Below, one piece after another: positions 18,323 to 27,732 of a stretch of DNA of 64,000 nt (position 1 is its first letter; every line of letters begins with the position of its first letter). Below the pieces are notes generated by a model that worked only from the letters and a program-made list of their open reading frames with translations, was not told where the DNA came from and did not search any database. The stretch spans positions 868,001-932,000 of the forward strand of contig NZ_JAFKCT010000001.1 in NCBI RefSeq assembly GCF_017254915.1. The letters run 5' to 3'. The translations under genes were made by a program, and so were the position numbers. This DNA comes from Algoriphagus oliviformis. Lineage in GTDB: Bacteria; Bacteroidota; Bacteroidia; Cytophagales; Cyclobacteriaceae.

Positions 18323-18973
18323 ATGAAAAATACGACCCTTTCTATCGCGCTCTTGACCCTGCTGGCCTGTGGCCCTCGGGAGAGAGTATCCAAGGAGACT
18401 CTTGACCAGGTGAACGAATCCATGGAGATCAAGCGGCTGACCGAAGCGGAAATCCTCGAAGAAGCCATGGTCTGGGGGGACTCGCTGACGGCCGAGGCGC
18501 AAAGCCAGCTACTGGCTAGTCTCCAGCAGGCCATAGCCGAAGGGGGGACGGTCGGAGCCTTGGAGTTTTGCAATGTTCAGGCTTTGCCCTTGCTCGCGGC
18601 GGTGGGGGAAGCGCACCAGGTAGGCATCCGCCGGGTGTCCAATCGCAGCCGCAATCCCCTGGATCGACCTGACGACGACGAGGCTCCCCTACTGGAGGCC
18701 TACGAATACAATGCGGAGACCGGCGGCAAGAGTGATCCCAATATCCAAAAGCTGGAAAACGGGACGGTATTTCTGTACACCAAACCCATCGTCATCCCCG
18801 GTAATTTCTGCCTCAGCTGCCATGGGGAGCCGGGCACCGAAATCGATGCGCCTACCCTCGAGAAACTGGCCGAGCTCTACCCGGAGGATAAGGCCAAAAA
18901 CCACAAGGTCGGAGACCTGAGGGGAATGTGGTCGCTGAGGATTCCTAAAAAAGAAGTCGTAAAAAGGCTTTAG
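18323..18973 (+). CDS. DUF3365 (Tll0287-like) lipoprotein with CxxCH heme motif
   Basis: This 216-aa protein has a short signal peptide ending in a lipobox (LLACG, Cys at about residue 13), so it is probably anchored in the envelope. The body matches DUF3365 / Tll0287-like domains. It has the conserved EFCNVQALPLL block and a C-terminal cytochrome c-type heme motif CLSCHG at about residue 170. In the related Tll0287 structure heme sits in a PAS-like fold. Redox or gas sensing is possible but unproven. The frame starts at 18266, but the ATG at 18323 gives the signal peptide. It is divergent from the T9SS cargo gene. Confidence 0.78.
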   Translation: MKNTTLSIALLTLLACGPRERVSKETLDQVNESMEIKRLTEAEILEEAMVWGDSLTAEAQSQLLASLQQAIAEGGTVGALEFCNVQALPLLAAVGEAHQVGIRRVSNRSRNPLDRPDDDEAPLLEAYEYNAETGGKSDPNIQKLENGTVFLYTKPIVIPGNFCLSCHGEPGTEIDAPTLEKLAELYPEDKAKNHKVGDLRGMWSLRIPKKEVVKRL

Positions 18974-19131
18974 ATCGGACAAATCGGGCTGGAATGTGAA
19001 AATTCCGGTTTTTGCTGGTACCTAACGAAGGGAATTTGGCTTCAAATGGCTTTTGCCCAATGTAGGATTTGACCTAGAGAGGATGGTTTTTTTTTGAACT
19101 TCCTCAATTATTGACAGGGAATACGAAGCCC

Positions 19132-19143
19132 GTTTGTACAAAC
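19132..19143. promoter_or_regulatory. 12-bp perfect palindrome upstream of susC
   Basis: GTTTGTACAAAC is perfectly self-complementary and lies 98 nt before the susC ATG, in a 267-nt upstream region with no gene. It may be a binding site for a dimeric regulator. No consensus -7 box (TAnnTTTG) is visible between it and the gene. Confidence 0.35.
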
Positions 19144-19240
19144 AGCATAAAACAGTCGGTTTTTGGCGACAAACAGTTAGAGAATAAGGCAAAAAATGGG
19201 GGACATTGTGGTTTAATTTTCATTAACCCAAAAACTGCCT

Positions 19241-22200
19241 ATGAAAATCTCTACTCATGCCAGGCTATTTTGCCTGTCATTCATGATGTGCCTTCTATTT
19301 TTGGGCACTGCACAGGCCCAGACCCGGGAGGTGTCTGGAGTTGTTATATCCGGCGAGGATAATTTGCCACTTCCGGGAGTTTCCATTCTCCTCAAGGGCT
19401 CCACTTCAGGTACGGTCACCGACGTGGATGGTAAATTCCGAATCGGTGTAGAATCCGACCAGTCCGTACTGGTATTCTCCTTTATCGGCTTTACTACCCA
19501 AGAGGTGGTCGTCGGCGCACAGAGCGTGCTCGACGTCAGACTCGCCCCTGATACCAAGTCTCTCGAGGAAGTGATCGTGGTGGGTTATGGCGAGCAGAAA
19601 AAGGAAACCATCACTGGTTCCGTAGCCACCGTCAAAGGTGGTGAGCTGGCCAAGTCTCCCTCCGTCAACCTGTCCAACTCCATCGCTGGCCGTATGCCAG
19701 GTGTGGTAGCGGTCAACAGAAGCGGCGAGCCTGGCTATGACGGATCTTCTATCCGTATCCGTGGATCCAATACCTTGGGTAACAACGATGCACTCATCGT
19801 AATCGACGGTATCCCTGCCCGTTCGGGTGGTATCGATCGACTCAACCCCAACGACATCGAGAGCATCTCCGTACTGAAAGATGCCTCTGCGGCTATCTAC
19901 GGTTCCCGTGCTGCAAACGGGGTAATCCTGGTGACCACCAAGCGTGGTAAAAGCGGCGTGCCCGAGCTGACTTTCCAAGTCAATCAAGGCTGGGCCCAGC
20001 CTACGGTCATCCCTGATTTGGCCAACGCACAGCAGTATGCGACCATGCTCAATGACCTGGATATCTATGCACTTCCGGTCAGCGAGTGGGATGCTGCCAA
20101 CCAAGCCTACAAATCTACCGGCGAATACACCCGTCCCAATGGACAAGTCCGTACTGCGCCCTACTCCCCCGACGAGCTGGAGCTGTACCGCAACGGATCG
20201 GATCCTTGGAACTATCCGAATACCGACTGGTACGATGCCACGCTGAAAAACTGGTCTCCACAGACCCGAATCAATGCCCAGCTACAGGGCGGTACCGAAA
20301 ACGTCAAGTACATGACTTCCATCGGCTTCCAGGATCAGGATGCATACTACAAAAACTCCGCAACCGGATTTAAGCAGTATGACATCCGTCTGAACTTGGA
20401 TGCCAACATCAACAAGTACATCAAGGTAGGCGTGGGTATCCTCGGCCGTGAGGAGCGCAGATTCTACCCTACCCGCGGTGCAGGGGCCATCTTCCGTATG
20501 CAGATGCGTGGAAAGCCAAACCAGCCAGCCTACTGGCCAAACGGACTTCCGGGACCTGACATCGAAAACGGGGAAAACCCTGTCGTGATCACGACCAACG
20601 CTACTGGCTACGACCGCGATACCCGCGACTACTTCCAGACCAACGGTACCTTGGAGATCAAAATCCCAGGTGTAGAAGGCCTGAAAGTGACCGGTACTGC
20701 CGCAGTGGATAAGACCATGCAGTTCAACAAAAGATGGGAAACCCCCTGGACTTTGTACCAAATGGGTACTGGCTTCGAGGATGACGGTGTGACACCTAAA
20801 CTCGTTCCTTCTCGTCGAGGTCCTGCGGATCCACGTCTTTCAGAGGCAAATGCCAACAAGCTGAACATCCTGGTGGGTGCAGTGGCATCCTATGACAAAG
20901 TGATCGGCGAAGACCACACCATCAACATCCTGGCGGGCTTCAACAAGGAGACCGAGCAAGGCAACAACTTCAATGCGTTTAGAAGATACTTTCTCTCTAC
21001 CGCCATTGACCAGATGTTTGCCGGGGGTGACTTGGAGAAAAACAACGGGGGTGGAGCTTACGAGCGTGCCCGTCTGAACTATTTCGGCCGTGCTTCCTAC
21101 AACTACAAGGAAAAGTATCTGGCCGAGTTCCTCTGGAGATATGACGGTTCGTACATCTTCCCTGAGGATACCCGATGGGGCTTCTTCCCGGGCATCATGC
21201 TGGGATGGGTCGTGTCTGACGAAAATTTCTGGCAAAACTCCCTGGGCAAAACCTTTGATTTCTTCAAAGTGAGAGGTTCTTGGGGCCAGCTGGGTAACGA
21301 CCAGATCTATTTCGGCGGTGTCCTACAGGAATACCAGTTCCTTTCCACCTACGGATTCAGCTCTTACATCATCAATGGCCAAGAGGTGAAAACCCTGTAC
21401 GAAACCCGTGTGCCAAACACCCGCATTACTTGGGAGGTGGCCAACAATTCCAACTTGGGTTTCGAAGGACAGTTCCTTCAGGGCAAGGTTTTCTTCGAGT
21501 TTGACCTGTTCTACAACAAGCGGACAAACATCCTTTGGCAGAAAAACGCATCAGTGCCGCAGACTACAGGTTTGATCCTTCCAGCCGAAAACATCGGGGA
21601 AGTGGAAAACAAAGGCTTCGACTTGAATGTAGGCTACCGAGGTAACATCGGGGATGTGACTTTCTCCGCTTCCGTCAACGGGGGCTATGCCAAAAACTCC
21701 ATCCTTTTCTGGGATGAGGCGCCAGGAGCACCCGAGTGGCAGATGTCCACCGGCAGACCGATGAACACGTTCTTGGTGTACCAATACGACGGCGTATTTG
21801 CGACCCAGGAAGATATCGACTCCGAGACGCTGGACTACTCCGCGATCACCAACAACCTGCGTCCTGGTGACATGAAGTACCAAGACTACAACGGTGACGG
21901 CAAGATCACTCCGGAAGACCGAGTGAGAATGGACAACAACAACATTCCGTTGTTCCAAGGTGGTATCAACCTCAATATGGCTTGGAAAAACTTTGACTTG
22001 GCGGTGTTGTTCCAAGGAGCTGCCGGTGCAAGACAGTATGTAAGTGCGGGCGAATCCGGAAACATCGGTAACTATCTCCTGGATATCTACGAGAACCGAT
22101 GGACCATCGACAATCCGAGCAGCGTACACCCAAGAATTGCCAACAGAAGCGACCAGTACTACTCCAACGGCAACACGTACTGGTTTAGAAAGTCCGACTA

Positions 22201-22411
22201 TATCCGCTTGAAAAACTTCGAACTGGGTTACAACTTCCCTGCGCACCTGACCGAAAAGGTGGGCGTGAGAAACCTGAGACTGTATTTCAACGGGATCAAC
22301 CTCTTCACTTGGGATAAGCTGAAGGTGTATGATCCGGAATCCGACAACTCTACCGGCCAGTACTATCCTCAGGCTAGAATCATCAGCACAGGACTTAACG
22401 TCACTTTCTAA
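19241..22411 (+). CDS. SusC/RagA-family TonB-linked outer membrane transporter
   Basis: The 1056-aa protein is a full-length SusC-type porin that imports ligands captured by its SusD partner, powered by TonB. A signal peptide (residues 1-27, ending TAQAQ) is followed by a carboxypeptidase-D-like domain (about 30-110). Next are the TonB-box-like VIVVGYGEQKKETITGSVA and the plug domain with IRIRGSNTLGNNDALIVIDG and SVLKDASAAIYGSRAANGVI. The remaining 800 residues are the 22-strand barrel ending in the aromatic-rich C-terminus ARIISTGLNVTF. The susD partner begins 12 nt after its stop. Sugar-binding specificity cannot be told from sequence. Confidence 0.97.
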   Translation: MKISTHARLFCLSFMMCLLFLGTAQAQTREVSGVVISGEDNLPLPGVSILLKGSTSGTVTDVDGKFRIGVESDQSVLVFSFIGFTTQEVVVGAQSVLDVRLAPDTKSLEEVIVVGYGEQKKETITGSVATVKGGELAKSPSVNLSNSIAGRMPGVVAVNRSGEPGYDGSSIRIRGSNTLGNNDALIVIDGIPARSGGIDRLNPNDIESISVLKDASAAIYGSRAANGVILVTTKRGKSGVPELTFQVNQGWAQPTVIPDLANAQQYATMLNDLDIYALPVSEWDAANQAYKSTGEYTRPNGQVRTAPYSPDELELYRNGSDPWNYPNTDWYDATLKNWSPQTRINAQLQGGTENVKYMTSIGFQDQDAYYKNSATGFKQYDIRLNLDANINKYIKVGVGILGREERRFYPTRGAGAIFRMQMRGKPNQPAYWPNGLPGPDIENGENPVVITTNATGYDRDTRDYFQTNGTLEIKIPGVEGLKVTGTAAVDKTMQFNKRWETPWTLYQMGTGFEDDGVTPKLVPSRRGPADPRLSEANANKLNILVGAVASYDKVIGEDHTINILAGFNKETEQGNNFNAFRRYFLSTAIDQMFAGGDLEKNNGGGAYERARLNYFGRASYNYKEKYLAEFLWRYDGSYIFPEDTRWGFFPGIMLGWVVSDENFWQNSLGKTFDFFKVRGSWGQLGNDQIYFGGVLQEYQFLSTYGFSSYIINGQEVKTLYETRVPNTRITWEVANNSNLGFEGQFLQGKVFFEFDLFYNKRTNILWQKNASVPQTTGLILPAENIGEVENKGFDLNVGYRGNIGDVTFSASVNGGYAKNSILFWDEAPGAPEWQMSTGRPMNTFLVYQYDGVFATQEDIDSETLDYSAITNNLRPGDMKYQDYNGDGKITPEDRVRMDNNNIPLFQGGINLNMAWKNFDLAVLFQGAAGARQYVSAGESGNIGNYLLDIYENRWTIDNPSSVHPRIANRSDQYYSNGNTYWFRKSDYIRLKNFELGYNFPAHLTEKVGVRNLRLYFNGINLFTWDKLKVYDPESDNSTGQYYPQARIISTGLNVTF

Positions 22412-22423
22412 AACTTGTGAAAC

Positions 22424-24277
22424 ATGAAAAGAATCAATAAATATTTTGCTATTCTGTTCGCTGCATGCTTCACGTTTACCGCATGTAACGACGACTTTCT
22501 GAACACCAAGCCTCTGGGCGAGGTGGATGAAAGCAGTGTCTGGACAGACATCGCCTTGGCAGAGGCATTTGTAGTAGGAATCTACCAAGGACTCGGAAAC
22601 GGGGGATTTGACGAGCAGATGCTCGCTTCCCTGACCGATGAGTCCATGTTTACCCACCCGGGTAGAGGGATTACCACCATCACCGAGGCCCGCTCTAACC
22701 CGGCCGACATCGGCTGGGTCAATGGCACACTCGCTTGGAGTTCCATGTATTCCCGCATCCGTGCGACCAACATCGCCATTGAGAAGCTGACCGACGAGAA
22801 GTTTCCCCACACCGGTGCCAGCACTGATCGCCTGATCGGCGAGGCTAAGTTTATGAGAGCCTATTACTACCACCAAGTACTGCGGTACTATGGCGGTTTC
22901 CCGATCATCGACTATGCCTACACCTTGGATGCGGAGACCTTCTTGGCTCCGAGAAATACCTTCGAGGAGTGCGTGAACTTCATCGTGAAGGATCTGGATG
23001 AAGCGGCTACCCTGCTCACAGGTCAGTCTGCGATCCGTGGACGTGCGACAAAGACGTCTGCCCTGGCCCTAAAGTCCAGAGTGCTGCTCTACGCGGCTAG
23101 TGACCTCCACGACGGTCCTACTGCAAAAGCCAAATCTGCTGATCTGGCTGCCTATGGCAACTTGGATCTTTTGGCCTACCCATCAGGCAACAGAACCGAA
23201 AGATGGCAGAAGGCCCAGGCTGCTGCCAAAGCGGTACTGGACGCCCACACCGGAAACCAAATGGGGCTGACCGCTCCCGTTGATCATGCCACAGGTGTCC
23301 AAAACTACATCAACAACTCCATGGCCCGAAACGGCGGAGAAGCTGAGATTCTTTTGGGCAGATATTTCATCAACCTGAAGCAGGAAAACGGTGGTCGCCA
23401 AGGCCTCTTCAACGGTCCAAACGGATACAACAACTGGGCTGGAAACACTCCGGTACAGTCTCTGATCGATGACTATGAGATGATGGACGGTACCAAGTTT
23501 TCTTGGAGCAATCCGGCGCATTCCTCGGCTCCTTATGTCAATAGAGAAGCCCGATTCTACGCTTCCGTCCTCTATGACGGAGCGCAGTGGAAGCCGAGAT
23601 CCAGCGCCAACCAGCCAAGAGATCCACTGGGCCAGATCCAGACCGGAACCTATGAGATCACCGGTGGTACCGGTACCCACTTCGGATTGGATACCCGAAA
23701 CAGCCCGATCGAAGACTGGAACGGTTCCTACACCGGATACTATTTCCGCAAGTTTATCGATGCCAACCCGGCCATCGTGGATCAGAACACCTGGCAGCAA
23801 GTGCCTTGGCCTGTCCTGAGATACACCGAGGCAGTGCTGAACTATGTGGAAGCATCCATCGAGTTGGGTCAGGAAGCCGAGGCAAAAGCTTGGCTCAACC
23901 AGATCAGATATCGTGTGGGCTTGCCTGCCATCACCGAGACTGGCGATGCACTGAAGCAGCGGTATAGAAATGAGCGAAGAATCGAGATGGCCTACGAAGA
24001 GCAGCGCTACCATGACGTGCGCCGATGGATGATTGCCCCGGTGGCATTCAACAGACAGGCAAACGGAATCAGCATCACTGGTACCTTCAAGCCGGGTAAG
24101 TCGCTGAGCGTGTACCGCTATGATCCTACGATCTACAATTACGTCTACAAAGTGATCGATATGGATCCGGGTAAGGAAAACCGCAAGTGGCTGGACAAAA
24201 TGTACTATCTGCCTATCCACCGCGACGAAATGAACCGAAATTCAGAACTGGTTCAGAATCCTGGGTATACCCAATAA
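22424..24277 (+). CDS. RagB/SusD-family surface lipoprotein
   Basis: The 617-aa lipoprotein is the SusD partner of the preceding SusC. It has a signal peptide with lipobox (TFTACNDDFLN, Cys at about residue 21) and the SusD N-terminal helices with tetratricopeptide-like packing (for example DRLIGEAKFMRAYYYHQVL). The C-terminal RNERRIEMAYEEQRYHDVRR block is diagnostic. SusD proteins cap the SusC barrel and bind the nutrient. It is 12 nt downstream of susC and is followed by a strong hairpin at 24295-24323, which could lower expression of the rest of the operon. Confidence 0.97.
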   Translation: MKRINKYFAILFAACFTFTACNDDFLNTKPLGEVDESSVWTDIALAEAFVVGIYQGLGNGGFDEQMLASLTDESMFTHPGRGITTITEARSNPADIGWVNGTLAWSSMYSRIRATNIAIEKLTDEKFPHTGASTDRLIGEAKFMRAYYYHQVLRYYGGFPIIDYAYTLDAETFLAPRNTFEECVNFIVKDLDEAATLLTGQSAIRGRATKTSALALKSRVLLYAASDLHDGPTAKAKSADLAAYGNLDLLAYPSGNRTERWQKAQAAAKAVLDAHTGNQMGLTAPVDHATGVQNYINNSMARNGGEAEILLGRYFINLKQENGGRQGLFNGPNGYNNWAGNTPVQSLIDDYEMMDGTKFSWSNPAHSSAPYVNREARFYASVLYDGAQWKPRSSANQPRDPLGQIQTGTYEITGGTGTHFGLDTRNSPIEDWNGSYTGYYFRKFIDANPAIVDQNTWQQVPWPVLRYTEAVLNYVEASIELGQEAEAKAWLNQIRYRVGLPAITETGDALKQRYRNERRIEMAYEEQRYHDVRRWMIAPVAFNRQANGISITGTFKPGKSLSVYRYDPTIYNYVYKVIDMDPGKENRKWLDKMYYLPIHRDEMNRNSELVQNPGYTQ

Positions 24278-24294
24278 AATCCTGATTAACTTGT

Positions 24295-24331
24295 CTGAGC
24301 TATCCCCTCTGGGGGTAGCTCAGATTTTATT
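24295..24331 (+). terminator. Hairpin between susD and the VCBS gene (attenuator)
   Basis: A 13-bp stem (CTGAGCTATCCCC with GGGGGTAGCTCAG, one G-T pair) around a 3-nt loop is followed by ATTTTATTT. The next gene starts 12 nt after the stem. Its position inside a co-directional cluster suggests partial termination, as is common after susD. Confidence 0.7.
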
Positions 24332-24334
24332 TAT

Positions 24335-27300
24335 ATGAGACGATTCCGATTACCCATTAGCCTAGTTAGCGTTTGCTGGCTTTTTTTTTCATGCGACCGA
24401 GCCGCCCAAGAACAGTCCGCTGAAGCCACCCCGGCTGCAGACCCGATCTTTAGGCTGGTCTCCCCAGACTCCAGTGGAGTGACTTTTTTGAATCCCATAG
24501 AGGAAAATCTAAACCTGAACGTCCTGATGTATGAATACCTCTACAATGGTGGAGGGGTAGCCCTTGGCGATCTCAACCAAGACGGGCTGGACGACATCTA
24601 CTTTTCGGCCAACGTAGGCCAAAACCAACTTTACCTCAACGAGGGCAACCTCAAATTCAAAGACATTACCCAAGCCTCTGGGGCCACTGGCCGTCCTGGG
24701 CCTTGGAAAACCGGCGTCGTCCTCGTCGATATCAACGGCGACGGCAAGCTGGACATCTACCTCTGCCACTCGGGTGCCCTGATGCTGGAGAAGCGGAAAA
24801 ACGAGCTTTTCGTCAATCAGGGAAACAATGCGGACGGCATCCCGCAGTTCACGGAAATGGCGGAGGAATACGGCATCGCCTCGGAATCGACCACTACTTC
24901 CGCGGCTTTTTTTGACTTTGACCTCGACGGGGACTTGGATCTTTTTCTCCTCAACCACAACACCAAGTCCATCCAAAACCACGATCCTGCGGTGACCCGG
25001 GCGCTGATGAAGGACAAGCACGAGGCGGGTTCCCAGCTTTTTGAAAACCAAAACGGCAAGTTTGTCGAAGTCACCGAGAAGGCGGGCATCTCCAGCTCCA
25101 GCCTTTCCTATGGCTTGGGCGTATCGGTGGCGGATATCAACGGGGACGGCTGGCCGGACATCTACGTCGGCAACGACTACTCCATGCCAGACTACCTGTA
25201 CATCAACCAGAAAAACGGCAAGTTCAAAGACGAAATCCAATCCATGCTGGATCACGTCTCCCACTTTTCCATGGGCAATGACATCGCCGACATCAACAAC
25301 GACGGCCTGCTGGACATCCTCACGCTGGACATGCTGCCGGAGGATAACCTGAGACAGAAGCTCCTGCTCTCACCGGACAATTTTGAGCTCTTCCAGCTGA
25401 ATCTCGATCGGGGATTCTACTACCAATACATGCGAAATATGCTCCATGTGAATGCCGGAGACGGGCGATTTCAGGAGCTGGGGCAAATCTCGGGCATCTC
25501 CAACACCGACTGGAGCTGGGCCGCGCTCTTCTCGGACTTGGATCTCGATGGCTGGAAAGACCTCTTCGTCACCAACGGCTACCTGCGCGACTACAACAAC
25601 CAGGACTTTCTGAAGTATATGGACAACTACGTCCGTACCGCCGGAGGTCAACTGAAGCGCGAGGACCTGCTCAACCTGGTGAAGTCCATGAGTTCGTCCA
25701 ACCTGCGAAACTATACCTACCGCAATCGCGGCGATTTGACTTTTGAAAATATCGGCACCAGCTGGGGTATCGCAGAAAACGGCAACTCCAACGGCGCGGC
25801 CTACTCCGACCTCGACAACGACGGTGACCTCGATCTGGTGATCAACAACATCAACGCGCCGGCATTTATCTATGAAAATCTCGCGGTGCAAAAAGCAAAA
25901 GGCAATTTCCTGAAAGTCGAGCTGAAGGGCGAGGGGCAAAATACCCTGGGCCAAGGTGCGCTGGTGAAGGTCTATTCCGGAGGGAAAATGCAGGTGCAGG
26001 AGCAAAATCTTTACCGTGGATTTCAGTCCTCGGTATCTCCGGTCTTGGTTTTTGGCTTGGGAGAAAGCTCCAAAGCCGACTCGGTGCAGGTAAACTGGCC
26101 GGGAGGAAAAGTGTCCAAATTGACCGAGTTGGCGGCAAACCAATCCCATGCAGTCTCGCAAGCGGAAGCTGGAAAGCTGCCTACTCCAAAGTCTGGGAAA
26201 GCGCCCGTTTTGCTGAGTCAGGCTGGAAAGCTGCCTTTGCCAAAAGGCCAGGAGGTAAACGACTTCAAGCGCCAACCCCTGCTGAACTTTGAGATTTCCG
26301 GCAACGGCAAAGCCATGGTCGTAGAAGACTTCAACGGGGATGGAAAGGCTGATCTTTTTGTAGGTGGAAATGCCGGAGCGAGTGGCCGGGTCTATTTTGC
26401 GCAGCCCAACGGGCAGTTTGGAAAGCCAGACTCTACCGCCTTTGCGTCCGCGGCAGCGAGCGCGGATACCGATGCCTTAGCCTTGGACGCCAATGGAGAT
26501 GGCTTCGCCGACCTGTTGGTCGCCAGTGGAGGCATGTACCAGTTTAATCCGGGCGATTCGGGACTATTTCCAAGACTTTACCTCAATGATGGCAAGGGCA
26601 AGTTTACGCTCTCTCCCGATGCCTTACCTAAGGAGGGTTTTGCCATCGGCTCCCTGCTTTCGCTGGATTTCAATGGCGATGGCTACGCAGATGTTTTCGC
26701 CGGTGGGCGTATCGTCCCAGGCCAATATCCGACCTCGCCGGGATCTCGGATCTGGATCGGTGATGGCAAAGGAAACTTCACCGATCAGACGGATGCAATA
26801 GCTCCGGCTTTCAAGAGTCTGGGTATGGTGACCGATTCCGGCTTGGCAGACCTGAACGGCGACGGCCAGGCGGAACTCATCGTCGTGGGTGATGCCATGC
26901 CGATCACGGTTTTCGGCAAATCTGGCAATACTTGGCAGGAGGTGACTTCCACCCACTTTGACAAATCCCAAGTCGGATTTTGGTCGGATATGCTGATCAG
27001 CGACTGGGATGGAGACGGCAAGCCGGAGCTTTTTGTCGGAAACCACGGGCGCAATTCCCAGCTTTATGCCAGCGACAGCGAGCCTCTGGAGCTGCTCTAC
27101 AAGGATTTTGACTCCAACGGTTCTACCGATGCGATTTTGGGCTATTACATACAGGGAGAAAAATATCCTTCCTCCAGCCGCGACGAGATATTGGGCCAGG
27201 TGCTTTTTCTCAAGAAAAGATACCTGGATTTCAAGAGTTTTTCCGAAGTGAAAATGGACGAACTCTTCACTCCCGAAGAGCGAAAAGACTCCAAGACCAT

Positions 27301-27688
27301 CCAGATAAATACCTTGGAGACAAGCTATTTTGCCCTCGGTCCGGACGGCAAGTTCCAGAGAAAATCGCTTCCGATCCAGGCGCAGGTTGCCCCTGTCTTC
27401 GCGGCGGCATCTGCGGATGTGGATGGAGACGGGAATCTGGACCTGGTCTTTGGCGGGAACCTCTTCGATACCAAGCTGAAGTTTGGCCGCTACGATGCCA
27501 GCCACGGTTCGGTGTTTTTGGGAGACGGCAAGGGAGGATTTCAGGCGCTGACTTCCGCGGTTTCCGGCATTTCGCTGCGAGGGGAAGTCCGGAAGGTGGA
27601 AGCGCTGGGAAATAGCCTTCTTTTTTACACCAAAGACGATGGAATCCAGCTTTATACCTACCATTTATCAAAAGATGAAAGTCAATAG
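24335..27688 (+). CDS. VCBS/FG-GAP repeat lipoprotein with ASPIC/UnbV domain (CRTAC1-like)
   Basis: The 1117-aa lipoprotein (lipobox FFSCD, Cys20) contains many FG-GAP/VCBS calcium-binding repeats with the pattern D.NGDG..D (for example LVDINGDGKLDIY, VADINGDGWPDIYVGND). An ASPIC/UnbV domain lies at about residues 523-595 (LGQGALVKVYSGGKMQ). A second block of repeats fills the C-terminal 480 residues. Such proteins are surface-exposed and Ca-stabilised, and are often encoded next to SusCD pairs in Bacteroidetes. It is 57 nt after susD and 44 nt before the FGE-like gene, so it is probably in the operon. Ligand unknown. Confidence 0.9.
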   Translation: MRRFRLPISLVSVCWLFFSCDRAAQEQSAEATPAADPIFRLVSPDSSGVTFLNPIEENLNLNVLMYEYLYNGGGVALGDLNQDGLDDIYFSANVGQNQLYLNEGNLKFKDITQASGATGRPGPWKTGVVLVDINGDGKLDIYLCHSGALMLEKRKNELFVNQGNNADGIPQFTEMAEEYGIASESTTTSAAFFDFDLDGDLDLFLLNHNTKSIQNHDPAVTRALMKDKHEAGSQLFENQNGKFVEVTEKAGISSSSLSYGLGVSVADINGDGWPDIYVGNDYSMPDYLYINQKNGKFKDEIQSMLDHVSHFSMGNDIADINNDGLLDILTLDMLPEDNLRQKLLLSPDNFELFQLNLDRGFYYQYMRNMLHVNAGDGRFQELGQISGISNTDWSWAALFSDLDLDGWKDLFVTNGYLRDYNNQDFLKYMDNYVRTAGGQLKREDLLNLVKSMSSSNLRNYTYRNRGDLTFENIGTSWGIAENGNSNGAAYSDLDNDGDLDLVINNINAPAFIYENLAVQKAKGNFLKVELKGEGQNTLGQGALVKVYSGGKMQVQEQNLYRGFQSSVSPVLVFGLGESSKADSVQVNWPGGKVSKLTELAANQSHAVSQAEAGKLPTPKSGKAPVLLSQAGKLPLPKGQEVNDFKRQPLLNFEISGNGKAMVVEDFNGDGKADLFVGGNAGASGRVYFAQPNGQFGKPDSTAFASAAASADTDALALDANGDGFADLLVASGGMYQFNPGDSGLFPRLYLNDGKGKFTLSPDALPKEGFAIGSLLSLDFNGDGYADVFAGGRIVPGQYPTSPGSRIWIGDGKGNFTDQTDAIAPAFKSLGMVTDSGLADLNGDGQAELIVVGDAMPITVFGKSGNTWQEVTSTHFDKSQVGFWSDMLISDWDGDGKPELFVGNHGRNSQLYASDSEPLELLYKDFDSNGSTDAILGYYIQGEKYPSSSRDEILGQVLFLKKRYLDFKSFSEVKMDELFTPEERKDSKTIQINTLETSYFALGPDGKFQRKSLPIQAQVAPVFAAASADVDGDGNLDLVFGGNLFDTKLKFGRYDASHGSVFLGDGKGGFQALTSAVSGISLRGEVRKVEALGNSLLFYTKDDGIQLYTYHLSKDESQ

Positions 27689-27732
27689 TAAACCGTTATC
27701 GTAATTTAAAATTTCCAATTACCCAGAATAAG

